In this document: positions 8,544 through 16,093 of the stretch, in pieces | Layout: each line of letters opens with the position of its first letter | Position numbering within the stretch: position 1 is the first letter of the stretch | From: Liminaster sp017519885 | GTDB taxonomy: Bacteria > Bacteroidota > Bacteroidia > Bacteroidales > UBA3663 | Direction of reading: 5' to 3' | NCBI GenBank assembly: GCA_017519885.1 | Contig: JAFWRO010000012.1 | Location: forward strand, 124,001 to 188,000 | Length of the DNA stretch: 64,000 nt | Notes under the pieces: model-generated | Database searches by the model: none | Told to the model about the DNA's origin: nothing | Seen by the model: the letters and a program-made list of their open reading frames with translations, nothing else | Position numbers and translations under genes: made by a program

Positions 8544-9344
8544 TCAAACAAACAGTGTCGGGCTATGGTGGCAATTGGCCGTGAGACATTCCACGTCCGG
8601 ACAAGCCTGCGTGATGATATCGGCCAGCAGGGCGGGAGCTATCTGCTCGGTCTCGAAATGACCGGCCTCGATGAGAAGGATATTGGGATGACCAAACCAA
8701 CTGTGATAGTGCATTTCTCCCGTGAGGTAGGCATCAGCACTCAATGACTCGGCTTCAGCGATGAAGTCGCTGCCGGAGCCTCCGCAAAGGGCGAGACAGT
8801 TGATTGGAGAAGCGTCTGGACGAAGACAAGCGGCTTCGCGATTATAGCGCAAAATACAGGATGAGGTGGCATCAGCAATCCCGGCAGAGAGTTTTGACCG
8901 AAGATATACAAGCAGCTCTTGCGCAGACATGGAGTGAGGGAGTTTTCCAATAACGCCACACTCCGACATCGGACGTACGTCGGTGAGTTCGAGCAAAGCT
9001 GCCAAACGATGATTGATACCTCCCTGAGCCTTATCGAGGTTGGTGTGGGCACTGTAGATGCCGATACCATAGCGGATGGCGGCCATAAGGATGCGGCTGA
9101 TGTAGTCGCTCTCAGGGTTGACGACCTTCAGCCCATGGAAGAGCAGCGGATGATGGCTCACCACCATCTGGCACTCGCGTTGATGTGCCTCCTCGATTAC
9201 ATCTTCGGTGATGTCGAGACAGGTAAGGACGCGACTGACCTCCATGCGGGGATCACCGCATTGGAGGCCAGCGTTGTCATACGATTCCTGCAGTTCACGA
9301 GGCGCAAAGGCCTCGATGGCGCAGGCGATGTCATTAAGTTTCAT
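8544..9344 (-). CDS. Nif3-like dinuclear metal centre protein
   Basis: This is a Nif3 (NGG1p-interacting factor 3-like, DUF34) family member of 266 residues. The metal-binding histidines are visible in VVSHHPLLFHGLK and SAHTNLDKAQGGIN, with the late HYHSW and EAGHFETE segments completing the site. Family members form toroidal hexamers with a dinuclear metal centre; the physiological substrate is not settled, and GTP cyclohydrolase type 2-like labels are doubtful. I chose ATG at 9344-9342, giving MKLNDIACAIEAF, because it overlaps the upstream stop as TAATG; a GTG two codons earlier is less likely. The overlap with the DUF3078 gene implies co-translation. In many Bacteroidetes this family sits next to the zinc-ribbon gene; here that gene is nearby (10685) but on the other strand. 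Confidence 0.9.
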   Translation of the reverse strand: MKLNDIACAIEAFAPRELQESYDNAGLQCGDPRMEVSRVLTCLDITEDVIEEAHQRECQMVVSHHPLLFHGLKVVNPESDYISRILMAAIRYGIGIYSAHTNLDKAQGGINHRLAALLELTDVRPMSECGVIGKLPHSMSAQELLVYLRSKLSAGIADATSSCILRYNREAACLRPDASPINCLALCGGSGSDFIAEAESLSADAYLTGEMHYHSWFGHPNILLIEAGHFETEQIAPALLADIITQACPDVECLTANCHHSPTLFV

Positions 9345-10291
9345 TACCACTTGTATGAAAGACCGAAGCTGAGGAGCTCGGTGAACTGGAAGTAACCCCA
9401 GCCCTCACCCTTTTTCTCAGGAGCTACAGCGTCGTCGAAACGAAGGTGCGTGTAAAGCTTGGTCGAGAAATACTTGTTGAGAGGCATATCGAAGGTGTTC
9501 TCCCAATCGACCTCGGTATAAACGTTGTTCTTGTACTTGCCGCAGTCCCAAAGAGGAGAATAGTAGGTAGCCTGGCTGGTCCAGGTCAGATACTTGCAGA
9601 CCTTGTACTCGAGGGTAGCCTTGGCACCCACACCGAAGTCATACAGGTTGAAGTCACCAGGATGCAGACCGAACTGGGTGCCATCGATGCGACCCTTATG
9701 CCAAACGCCGTCTGAATCGTATGCACGACGGGGATCACTGACGAACTTGAGGTTGTAGCCAAAGGGCGACATGTAAACTGAGAACTTGATCTTCTCGGTC
9801 TCCTTCTTCCAGTCCATACCGACAGAAAGGTTGATGGTTCCTGGGTTGAGGAACTTCGAAATCTCGACCACATCATTGTCTACCTCCTGCCAGCCAGTGC
9901 AGAACTGTGTCTGAGCAATACCTTGCACGGTATAGTACCAATGTTCAGTGGCCTGATAACCAAGTTTGGTGGTCCACTTGAGAATATCGTTATTGGTGAT
10001 AAACGTGCGATACTGACTGCTTGCGTTCACAAAACCGAGTTTGGCTTCGATAGCGTTGTCCCAAGCGAACTTCTCATACTTGTAGTTGAATGTGTAATCA
10101 GCAGTACCGAGCAGAGCGAAACTCGACACGCCGCCCTTGTACCAGTTCTTCGAAATGTAGCCCTGGGTGAACTGCAGACTGGCATTGCCCGACTTGGTCC
10201 AGCGCTTGTTGGCATCTTCGGCAGCATCTTCTGCCATTACACTTGTTGCCGCCATCGACAAGACGATGGCCGAAAGAATCAGTTTTTTCAT
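9344..10291 (-). CDS. DUF3078 family outer-membrane beta-barrel-like protein
   Basis: The protein is 315 residues from the chosen start, MKKLILSAIVLSMAATSVMA, which is a clear signal peptide; upstream in-frame codons are untranslated leader. The mature part has alternating aromatic strands (for example YTFNYKYEKFAWDNAIEAKL, HWYYTVQGIAQTQF) and ends in a terminal aromatic strand FGLSYKW typical of beta-barrel proteins. It matches the DUF3078 family of Bacteroidetes, whose function is unknown. Its stop codon overlaps the start of the Nif3-like gene (TAATG). A TAATTTTG promoter match on the minus strand lies at 10392-10399, giving a leader of roughly 90 nt. Confidence 0.85.
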   Translation of the reverse strand: MKKLILSAIVLSMAATSVMAEDAAEDANKRWTKSGNASLQFTQGYISKNWYKGGVSSFALLGTADYTFNYKYEKFAWDNAIEAKLGFVNASSQYRTFITNNDILKWTTKLGYQATEHWYYTVQGIAQTQFCTGWQEVDNDVVEISKFLNPGTINLSVGMDWKKETEKIKFSVYMSPFGYNLKFVSDPRRAYDSDGVWHKGRIDGTQFGLHPGDFNLYDFGVGAKATLEYKVCKYLTWTSQATYYSPLWDCGKYKNNVYTEVDWENTFDMPLNKYFSTKLYTHLRFDDAVAPEKKGEGWGYFQFTELLSFGLSYKW

Positions 10292-10391
10292 AATTTTATT
10301 GGTTTTAGTTATGAATTTTGAGTTCTTGATTGATGAATAGTGGGGAAGCCCCAATTGTAATTTGATATTTGTCAATTGATAAATACAAATG

Positions 10392-10399
10392 CAAAATTA
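10392..10399 (-). promoter_or_regulatory. Minus-strand -7 box for the DUF3078-Nif3 operon
   Basis: On the minus strand the sequence reads TAATTTTG, matching the Bacteroidetes -7 consensus TAnnTTTG, about 100 bp before the chosen start codon. Confidence 0.5.
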
Positions 10400-10448
10400 T
10401 AACAATTATTCCTTATTTGCAAAAAAAATTGATAAAACGACCAAAAAA

Positions 10449-10480
10449 TTTGTTTTTTTGGCATTTTTGTCCTATCTTTG
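10449..10480 (+). promoter_or_regulatory. Promoter of the putative RNA / zinc-ribbon operon
   Basis: TATCTTTG at 10473-10480 with TTTG at 10449-10452, a 20-base gap, fits the Bacteroidetes sigma-A promoter (TTTG at -33, TAnnTTTG at -7). The predicted start is around 10487, almost 200 bp before the next coding start. Confidence 0.75.
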
Positions 10481-10486
10481 CAACCG

Positions 10487-10628
10487 CTAAAAGACAAAAG
10501 ATGCTATATAAACGTCCGCTCACGCGGCCTGATCTACTCGGCCGAATGGGAATGGTGACCAGGGGTTATGACAAAATCACGTCATGACCAATGGTTTAGA
10601 CCAAAAGCGACGGGTATATGGCTTTTTT
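10487..10628 (+). ncRNA. Probable structured RNA (unassigned) with intrinsic terminator
   Basis: A compact fold can be drawn. The closing helix is 10503-10510 with 10615-10622 (one G-U pair) and continues after a 2x2 internal loop as 10513-10516 with 10609-10612. Inside it are two arms: CGGCC/GGCCG (10525-10529 with 10540-10544), and a long interrupted hairpin of TGGT/ACCA (10553-10556 with 10600-10603), ACCA/TGGT (10558-10561 with 10592-10595) and nine perfect pairs GGTTATGAC/GTCATGACC (10564-10572 with 10581-10589). Six T residues (10623-10628) follow the closing helix directly, as in an intrinsic terminator. A strong promoter match precedes it. It does not resemble RNase P RNA, tmRNA or SRP RNA. 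It could be a free small RNA or a leader that controls the downstream zinc-ribbon/dnaB genes. Confidence 0.6.
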
Positions 10629-10684
10629 GTGTCCCAAAACAAAATTGTTAATTATTAATTGTTAATTGTTATTTTTATATTATT

Positions 10685-11476
10685 ATGCCAAAGATTGAAA
10701 AAGAATTCAGTGTAGAAGAGAAGCTGGCTAACCTTTACAAGCTGCAGCTTTACGTTTCGGAAATCGACCGTATCAAGGGTCTTCGTGGTGAACTGCCACA
10801 GGAAGTGGAGGATATGGAACGCGAGGTGGAAGAACTCAACGCCCGCATTGCCAAGTTCCACGAGGACATCGAGGCCTGCCATCACAAGATCCAGGATATG
10901 CAGGAGAAGATCACCCAGGCCGAAGAGCTGATTGAGCAGTACACCCATCAGCAGGATGATGTACAGAACAACAAGCAGTATGAGTTCCTGACCAAGGAGA
11001 TTGAGTATCAGGGTCTGGAAATCGAACTGGCCAACAAGCGCATCCGCGAAAACCTTGACCAGATTGCCTTGTTCGAAGAGAGAGAGGCCAACTGCCGCAA
11101 GGAAGTGGAAGAGCGCCGTGGCGACCTTGAGACCAAGAAGGGCGAGTTAGACGAGATCATCGCCGAGACCCGCAACGAGGAGGAAGTAATGCGCGAGAAG
11201 GCTAAGAAGATCGAGAACTCGATGACCGACAAGAGCCTGATGACAACGTTCCAGCGCATCCACCGCAAGGCACACAACGGCCTGGCTATCGTTCCCATCG
11301 AGCGCGAATCTTGCTCAGGTTGCTTCAACAAGGTGACCCCACAGCGTCAGATTGATGTGAAGCTCCGCAAAAAGATCATTACCTGCGAATACTGCGGCCG
11401 TATCCTCATCGACGAAGACCTGGCCAACCAGAACGAGATGCGTCGCCGCAAGAAGGGACTCCTGGCCGGCCTCTAA
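10685..11476 (+). CDS. C4-type zinc ribbon coiled-coil protein
   Basis: This 263-residue protein has a long, highly charged coiled coil (about residues 10-185, rich in E, K, R and Q) followed by a C-terminal zinc ribbon with cysteines at C210-SG-C213 and C234-EY-C237. This is the architecture of the DUF164/zf-RING_7 family, of which the chlamydial and Helicobacter members are structurally known; nucleic-acid or scaffold roles are suggested, but the function in Bacteroidetes is not established. It begins 56 bp after the U-run of the putative structured RNA. Its stop lies 6 bp before dnaB, so the two are co-transcribed. Confidence 0.9.
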   Translation: MPKIEKEFSVEEKLANLYKLQLYVSEIDRIKGLRGELPQEVEDMEREVEELNARIAKFHEDIEACHHKIQDMQEKITQAEELIEQYTHQQDDVQNNKQYEFLTKEIEYQGLEIELANKRIRENLDQIALFEEREANCRKEVEERRGDLETKKGELDEIIAETRNEEEVMREKAKKIENSMTDKSLMTTFQRIHRKAHNGLAIVPIERESCSGCFNKVTPQRQIDVKLRKKIITCEYCGRILIDEDLANQNEMRRRKKGLLAGL

Positions 11477-11482
11477 TGCGAC

Positions 11483-13066
11483 ATGCCTACAAACAACAAT
11501 TTTAGTTCAAACGGAAGTGCGCCGGCTAACCGTCGCAATACCCGTACACAATCGCCCCAGCAACCTGCTTTGGGCAAGGTGCAGCCTCAAGCCACCGAGG
11601 TGGAAGAGGCTGTGCTGGGTGCCCTTATGCTCGAAAAGGACGCCTACTCGGTAATCTCCGACCTGCTGAAGCCCGAATCGTTCTACGACCACAAGCACCA
11701 GCTGATCTTTGCAGCCATCCAGGAACTGGCATTCAACCAGGAACCTATCGACATGCTGACGGTGACCAACCGTCTGCAACGCAATGGTGTGATCGAAGAG
11801 GTGGGCGGTGCCTATTACATCGCCACTCTGACGGGCAAGGTTGGCTCGGCGGCCAACATCGAGTATCATGCGAAAATCATCGCCCAGAAGTCGCTGGCAC
11901 GCCAACTGATCAACTATGCAGGCAAGCTCGAGTCGGCAGCGTTCGACGAAACGACCGACATCGACGCCTTGATGCAAAGTGCCGAAGGTGAGCTGTTCCA
12001 ACTCTCGCAACACAACATCAAGAAGGACGTCATCCAGATTGACCCCGTGATTCAGGATGCGCTGAAAAAAATCGAGCAGGCTTCGAATCGCGAAGACGGT
12101 CTTTCGGGTCTACCTTCTGGTTTCCACGACCTGGACAAGATGACCTCAGGCTGGCAGAACACCGACCTGGTAATCATCGCCGCACGTCCTGCCATGGGCA
12201 AGACGGCGCTGGTGCTTTCGATGGTGAAGAACATGGCGGTGAACTACAACATCCCCGTCGGTATGTTCAGTCTGGAAATGAGTAACCTTCAGCTCGTGAA
12301 CCGATTGCTGCAGAACGTCTGTGAAATCTCGGGCGAGAAGGTTAAGAGCGGTAGGCTGACCAACGATGAGTGGACCAAACTGACCACTCGCATCACCCAA
12401 CTGCAAGGTGCCCCCATCTATGTGGACGACACCCCGGGTCTGTCGGTATTCGAACTTCGTACGAAAGCCCGCCGACTGGTGCGCGAACATGGCGTGAAGA
12501 TCATTATGATCGACTACCTGCAGCTGATGACGGCCGCTGGCATGCAGTTCGGTTCGCGCGAACAGGAGGTTTCGACCATTTCGCGTTCGCTGAAAGGATT
12601 GGCCAAGGAACTCGACATCCCGATCATCGCACTGTCGCAGTTGAACCGTGGTGTCGAGACTCGCCAAGGCGAAGGCAAGCGTCCACAACTGGCTGACCTC
12701 CGCGAGTCGGGTGCCATCGAACAGGATGCCGATATGGTGTGCTTCATCCATCGCCCCGAGTACTACAAGATCTTCGAGGATGAGAAAGGCAACGACCTGC
12801 GCGGCCTGGCCGAAATCATCATCGCCAAGCATCGTAGCGGTTCGGTAGGCGACGTCCGCCTGAGGTTCCGTGGCGAGTTCGTTCGTTTCCAGAACCTTGA
12901 CGAGGACTCGAGCCTCACCCCCACCCTCACCCCTTGGAGCGGTGACCACGAACTGACGTCCCGCATGGACAACGAACCACGTCCCGACATGTCACAACAG
13001 CCTAATGGTTTCGAAGCTCCTTCGGGCGGCTTCGGCGCACCCGAACCAGGGGAAGCTCCATTTTAA
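11483..13066 (+). CDS. dnaB: Replicative DNA helicase DnaB
   Basis: This 527-residue hexameric replicative helicase unwinds DNA at the fork. The N-terminal primase-interaction domain spans about residues 33-180 (starting at TEVEEAVLGALMLEKDAY). The RecA-like C-terminal domain carries Walker A ARPAMGKTA (about 233-241), the Walker B region IIMIDYLQLM, the motif ALSQLNRGVETR and the final arginine-rich AKHRSGSVGDVRLRF. The last 50 residues are a proline- and glycine-rich tail. An N-terminal extension rich in N, S and Q precedes the folded part. No intein is present. It follows the zinc-ribbon gene by 6 bp. Confidence 0.96.
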   Translation: MPTNNNFSSNGSAPANRRNTRTQSPQQPALGKVQPQATEVEEAVLGALMLEKDAYSVISDLLKPESFYDHKHQLIFAAIQELAFNQEPIDMLTVTNRLQRNGVIEEVGGAYYIATLTGKVGSAANIEYHAKIIAQKSLARQLINYAGKLESAAFDETTDIDALMQSAEGELFQLSQHNIKKDVIQIDPVIQDALKKIEQASNREDGLSGLPSGFHDLDKMTSGWQNTDLVIIAARPAMGKTALVLSMVKNMAVNYNIPVGMFSLEMSNLQLVNRLLQNVCEISGEKVKSGRLTNDEWTKLTTRITQLQGAPIYVDDTPGLSVFELRTKARRLVREHGVKIIMIDYLQLMTAAGMQFGSREQEVSTISRSLKGLAKELDIPIIALSQLNRGVETRQGEGKRPQLADLRESGAIEQDADMVCFIHRPEYYKIFEDEKGNDLRGLAEIIIAKHRSGSVGDVRLRFRGEFVRFQNLDEDSSLTPTLTPWSGDHELTSRMDNEPRPDMSQQPNGFEAPSGGFGAPEPGEAPF

Positions 13067-13191
13067 AGGTTATGAAAGGTTAAGAGGGGTTAAGAAAGGT
13101 TCGAAGGGTTCGTTTTTTTCGGAATATCGAAATACCGTTATCACGTAATTCCGATATAACTTAATACCGAATCGCGTGAAGAAATAATATA
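13067..13191 (+). repeat. Short degenerate repeats between dnaB and the DUF4919 gene
   Basis: The first part (13068-13110) is made of variants of AAGGTTAAGAGG. The second (13118-13177) repeats fragments like CGAAATACCGTTATCACG. No TAnnTTTG promoter match stands out, and the gap is otherwise empty. Confidence 0.5.
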
Positions 13192-13887
13192 ATGATGAAT
13201 ATTTCAAATAAGATAGGAATTGCATCGATTGCGCTGACCATGCTGGCAGGGCATATGACGGCACAGGAAGTCGTCGCGCCCAACTATCGTGAGATCCGCA
13301 CATCGATACAGAACAGCAAGAGCCCGAACTACTATCCACAGCTCATGCGGAGATACTTGGAAAACGATACCACACTCACCCTCGAGCAATATCGATGCCT
13401 CTACTATGGCTATACGCTCCAAGAGGACTTCGTGCCCTATCAGAAAGAAAGGGAGAAACTCTTCGAGATACGCCGCGAACTGGTCAACACCAATGGCAGC
13501 AAGTCAACCTGCACCGAGGCCATCAAAGTGGCGCAATCGGCACTGGAGGACGATCCATTCGACCTGCTTGCCATCTCCACACTCGCATTCTCGTACCTTC
13601 AGTTGAAAGACACGGTGAGCCACTCGCTGTGGAACAACAAGCAGGATGCACTACTCGATGCCATCGTGTCGAGCGGTGATGGTACAGATGTTGATGATGC
13701 CATCCACGTCATCAATCTCGAGCATGAATACGAAGTGCTGAACCGTCTGGGTCTGCAAATCGAATCCGACTCGCTTTGCAACGACAACGTGGAATATCTG
13801 AGGGTCCAGCCGAATGCCGAGGACGTGAGAGGCGTCTTCTTCAACTTTGGCGCTTGCCGACAGGCTTATCGCAAGAAGTATGAGTGA
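13192..13887 (+). CDS. DUF4919 domain protein, exported
   Basis: This 231-residue protein has an N-terminal signal-like segment (residues 1-24, IGIASIALTMLAGHMTAQE) and an all-helical body containing the pattern NYREIRTSIQNSKSPNYYPQL and LEQYRCLYYGY, which I recognise as DUF4919, a Bacteroidetes family of unknown function. The helical hairpins resemble TPR-type packing. Two adjacent ATG codons (13192 and 13195) could both serve as start. It ends before a stem-loop terminator shared with the convergent degP gene. Confidence 0.8.
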   Translation: MMNISNKIGIASIALTMLAGHMTAQEVVAPNYREIRTSIQNSKSPNYYPQLMRRYLENDTTLTLEQYRCLYYGYTLQEDFVPYQKEREKLFEIRRELVNTNGSKSTCTEAIKVAQSALEDDPFDLLAISTLAFSYLQLKDTVSHSLWNNKQDALLDAIVSSGDGTDVDDAIHVINLEHEYEVLNRLGLQIESDSLCNDNVEYLRVQPNAEDVRGVFFNFGACRQAYRKKYE

Positions 13888-13937
13888 CAAATAGAGAATC
13901 TAGTACATCTAGAATATCTAGTACATCTAGATAAAAT

Positions 13938-13973
13938 TTAGGGGCGCATCACGCAATCGTGATACGCCCCTAA
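13938..13973. terminator. Bidirectional stem-loop between DUF4919 gene and degP
   Basis: TTAGGGGCGCATCACG (13938-13953) pairs with CGTGATACGCCCCTAA (13958-13973) with a single mismatch and a 4-base loop. It sits at a convergent junction. Upstream of it (13896-13930) are two tandem copies of ATCTAGTACATCTAGA-like sequence. Confidence 0.75.
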
Positions 13974-13992
13974 CTATTGAAGAAAAATCACC

Positions 13993-15501
13993 TTACTTAG
14001 AAAGATCTACAGCGAAGTAACCCACACGGCCTTGAGCAGTAACTGCGGCGATGAACATCACAGGATCCTGATCGGCAGAACGCTTGGTGGTAAGCTGGTT
14101 GAAGATGTTCTCGATGTCCTTGTCGCTCTTCACGGCCTGGTCATTGATCTTGATGATGACCATCTTCTCGCGAAGACCTGCACGATAGAAGAGTCCGTTG
14201 GTCTCAAGCTTATCAATCTGTACGCCTGTACGAACGCCATAGCGGATGAGTTCCTCGGCAGAGAGATTCTTGAATGTGGCACCCAGTTTGTCAATACCCT
14301 TTGTCTGGATCACGTCGGTGTTGCCCTTGGTGTTCTTGAGCGTGACGGTGAAGTTCTTCTTTTCACCCTTACGATCGACTACGACCTTCACCTTATCGCC
14401 TGGACGATAGCGGGCAATCTCGCCTTGGAGTTGAGCCATGGTATTGATGGTGGTTCCGTTGACTGAAGTGATGACGTCACCTGGCTTGATGCCTGCCTCT
14501 GAAGCGCCTCCATCTTCGGATACCTGATCGACATAAACGCCCTCGTTGACCTTCAGATCCTTCTGCTCAACCACGTCGGCATTGACATCACCACCGATGA
14601 TACCGAGCAGTGCACGCTGAACGGTACCGTACTGCTTCAAGTCGGTTACAACCTTGCTCACAATGCTCGAAGGCACTGCGAAGGAATAACCTGCATAGTT
14701 GCCGGTCTGCGAATAGATTGCGGTATTGATGCCCACAAGTTCACCGGCCGTATTGACGAGGGCGCCACCCGAGTTACCGGGATTGACGGCTGCATCGGTC
14801 TGGATGAAACTTTCGATACCGAGTTTGCTGCTGCCTACACTGATGCTACGTGCCTTGGCGCTGACGATACCTGCGGTGACTGTGCTGGTGAGGTTGAATG
14901 GATTGCCCACGGCAAGTACCCATTCGCCTATCTTCAGCGCATCACTCTGTCCAATAGGGATGGTGGGAAGGTCCTTGGCATCAATCTTGAGCAAAGCGAT
15001 GTCTGTGGTAGGATCAGTGCCCACAAGAGTTGCGGTGAACTGACGACGATCGTTGAGGGTGACGGTGAGTTCGTCAGCCTTTTCAATCACGTGATTGTTG
15101 GTGACGATGTATCCATCGCTCGAGATAATGACACCCGAACCGGCGCCAACGGGCATAGGATCGCTCGACTGTGGCTCCTCCTGACGCTGGCCACGCTGAC
15201 CGAAGAAGAAGTCGAAGAAAGGATCGTTCATACCACCGAACGACTGAGTCTGACGTACCTGCTTGTTGGTGATGCCCACCACGGCATTCACCGTCTTCTC
15301 GGCTGCACGCGTGAAGTCATTATCGGTCACCGAACCCGTGGAGGTGGTGAAAAAGCCAGTAGGTGTTAGTGATATCGAACTATCCTGCTGGGCAAGGGTA
15401 TTTACCATCCTGCCCTCCATTACCTTAAATGTGGCTACAGCAGTCACACCACTCACTACAACCATTGCTCCTAAGAGCTTTAATACACTACTTGTTTTCA
15501 T
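13993..15501 (-). CDS. degP: DegP/HtrA (Do family) periplasmic serine protease
   Basis: This is a 502-residue envelope quality-control protease. From MKTSSVLKLLGAMVVVSGVTA it has an N-terminal signal or anchor, then a trypsin-like domain with the catalytic triad H137 (IVTNNHVIEKA), D167 (DPTTDIALLKID) and S244 (NPGNSGGALVN), followed by two PDZ domains (about 290-385 and 410-500; the carboxylate-binding loops are YVDQVSEDGGASEAGI and LFYRAGL). The upstream in-frame region is leader, because a promoter at 15558-15565 (minus) lies inside it. The FFDFFFGQ segment is the oligomerisation loop region. It is transcribed convergently with the DUF4919 gene and shares its terminator. Confidence 0.95.
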   Translation of the reverse strand: MKTSSVLKLLGAMVVVSGVTAVATFKVMEGRMVNTLAQQDSSISLTPTGFFTTSTGSVTDNDFTRAAEKTVNAVVGITNKQVRQTQSFGGMNDPFFDFFFGQRGQRQEEPQSSDPMPVGAGSGVIISSDGYIVTNNHVIEKADELTVTLNDRRQFTATLVGTDPTTDIALLKIDAKDLPTIPIGQSDALKIGEWVLAVGNPFNLTSTVTAGIVSAKARSISVGSSKLGIESFIQTDAAVNPGNSGGALVNTAGELVGINTAIYSQTGNYAGYSFAVPSSIVSKVVTDLKQYGTVQRALLGIIGGDVNADVVEQKDLKVNEGVYVDQVSEDGGASEAGIKPGDVITSVNGTTINTMAQLQGEIARYRPGDKVKVVVDRKGEKKNFTVTLKNTKGNTDVIQTKGIDKLGATFKNLSAEELIRYGVRTGVQIDKLETNGLFYRAGLREKMVIIKINDQAVKSDKDIENIFNQLTTKRSADQDPVMFIAAVTAQGRVGYFAVDLSK

Positions 15502-15557
15502 AACTATTTTTGAATTTTTAATTGTTGATTTCTTGTTTTTCGTCTTATTTGACGATG

Positions 15558-15565
15558 CAAAGATA
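15558..15565 (-). promoter_or_regulatory. Minus-strand -7 box for degP
   Basis: The minus strand reads TATCTTTG, an exact match to the Bacteroidetes -7 element, about 57 bp before the chosen degP start codon. It supports that start over longer in-frame alternatives. Confidence 0.75.
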
Positions 15566-15681
15566 CACAAGTTTAAGCTAATTAAGTTAAAATGGGACGA
15601 AATTTTAACATTTTCTATTAAAAAAGGGGCAAAGAATTAAAATTTTGATTTCCGTTTACATTCATTTTAAATAATTTTGCG

Positions 15682-15689
15682 TATCTTTG
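15682..15689 (+). promoter_or_regulatory. -7 box of the RNase P RNA gene
   Basis: TATCTTTG ends six bases before the first base of the RNase P RNA terminal helix, the expected -7 spacing. Confidence 0.85.
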
Positions 15690-15694
15690 CGCCC

Positions 15695-16072
15695 GCAGTA
15701 GGCCTGTCTGTCGCTCGCTCCACGCGAGAGGAAAGTCCGGGCTACACAGGGCTCCATGCCGGTTAACAGCCGGTAGGCGGCGACGTTTAGGTTAACGTAA
15801 CAGAAAATAACCGCCCCGCAAGGGGTAAGGGTGAAAAGGCGAGGTAAGAGCTCACCGCACACTTGGTAACAAGGCGTGGCTGTACGTCCCATGGGTTGTA
15901 AGATCATGTATACTGGTGGTTGGTACGTGTCGGAAACGATACTGTGTCCATGAAGGGCGGCCCGTCCAAGCCAGGGGGTAGATTGCTAAAGTGCGTCAGT
16001 AATGGCGAACTCAGATCAATGGCAGACACCTGTCGAAAGACAGGGACGGAACCCGGCTTATCAGCCTACTGC
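15695..16072 (+). ncRNA. rnpB: RNase P RNA, bacterial type A
   Basis: This is the catalytic RNA of RNase P, which matures tRNA 5' ends. The terminal helix P1 is visible as GCAGTAGGC (15695-15703) pairing with GCCTACTGC (16064-16072). Conserved core segments are present in order: GAGGAAAGTCCGGGCT, ACAGAAAATAACCGCC, GGTGAAAAGGCGAGGTAAGAG, AGATCAATGGCAGA and the 3' GGACGGAACCCGGCTTAT that pairs with the 5' core. The size (about 378 nt) is normal. A promoter directly precedes it, and a T-run (16074-16079) follows helix P1. The next coding sequence starts only 21 bp later. Confidence 0.97.
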
Positions 16073-16093
16073 ATTTTTTACTAAAAACCGAGA

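Noticed and set aside
10369..10587. 72-codon plus-strand frame
   Set aside because: It spans a promoter and the 5' half of the structured RNA; no support for coding.
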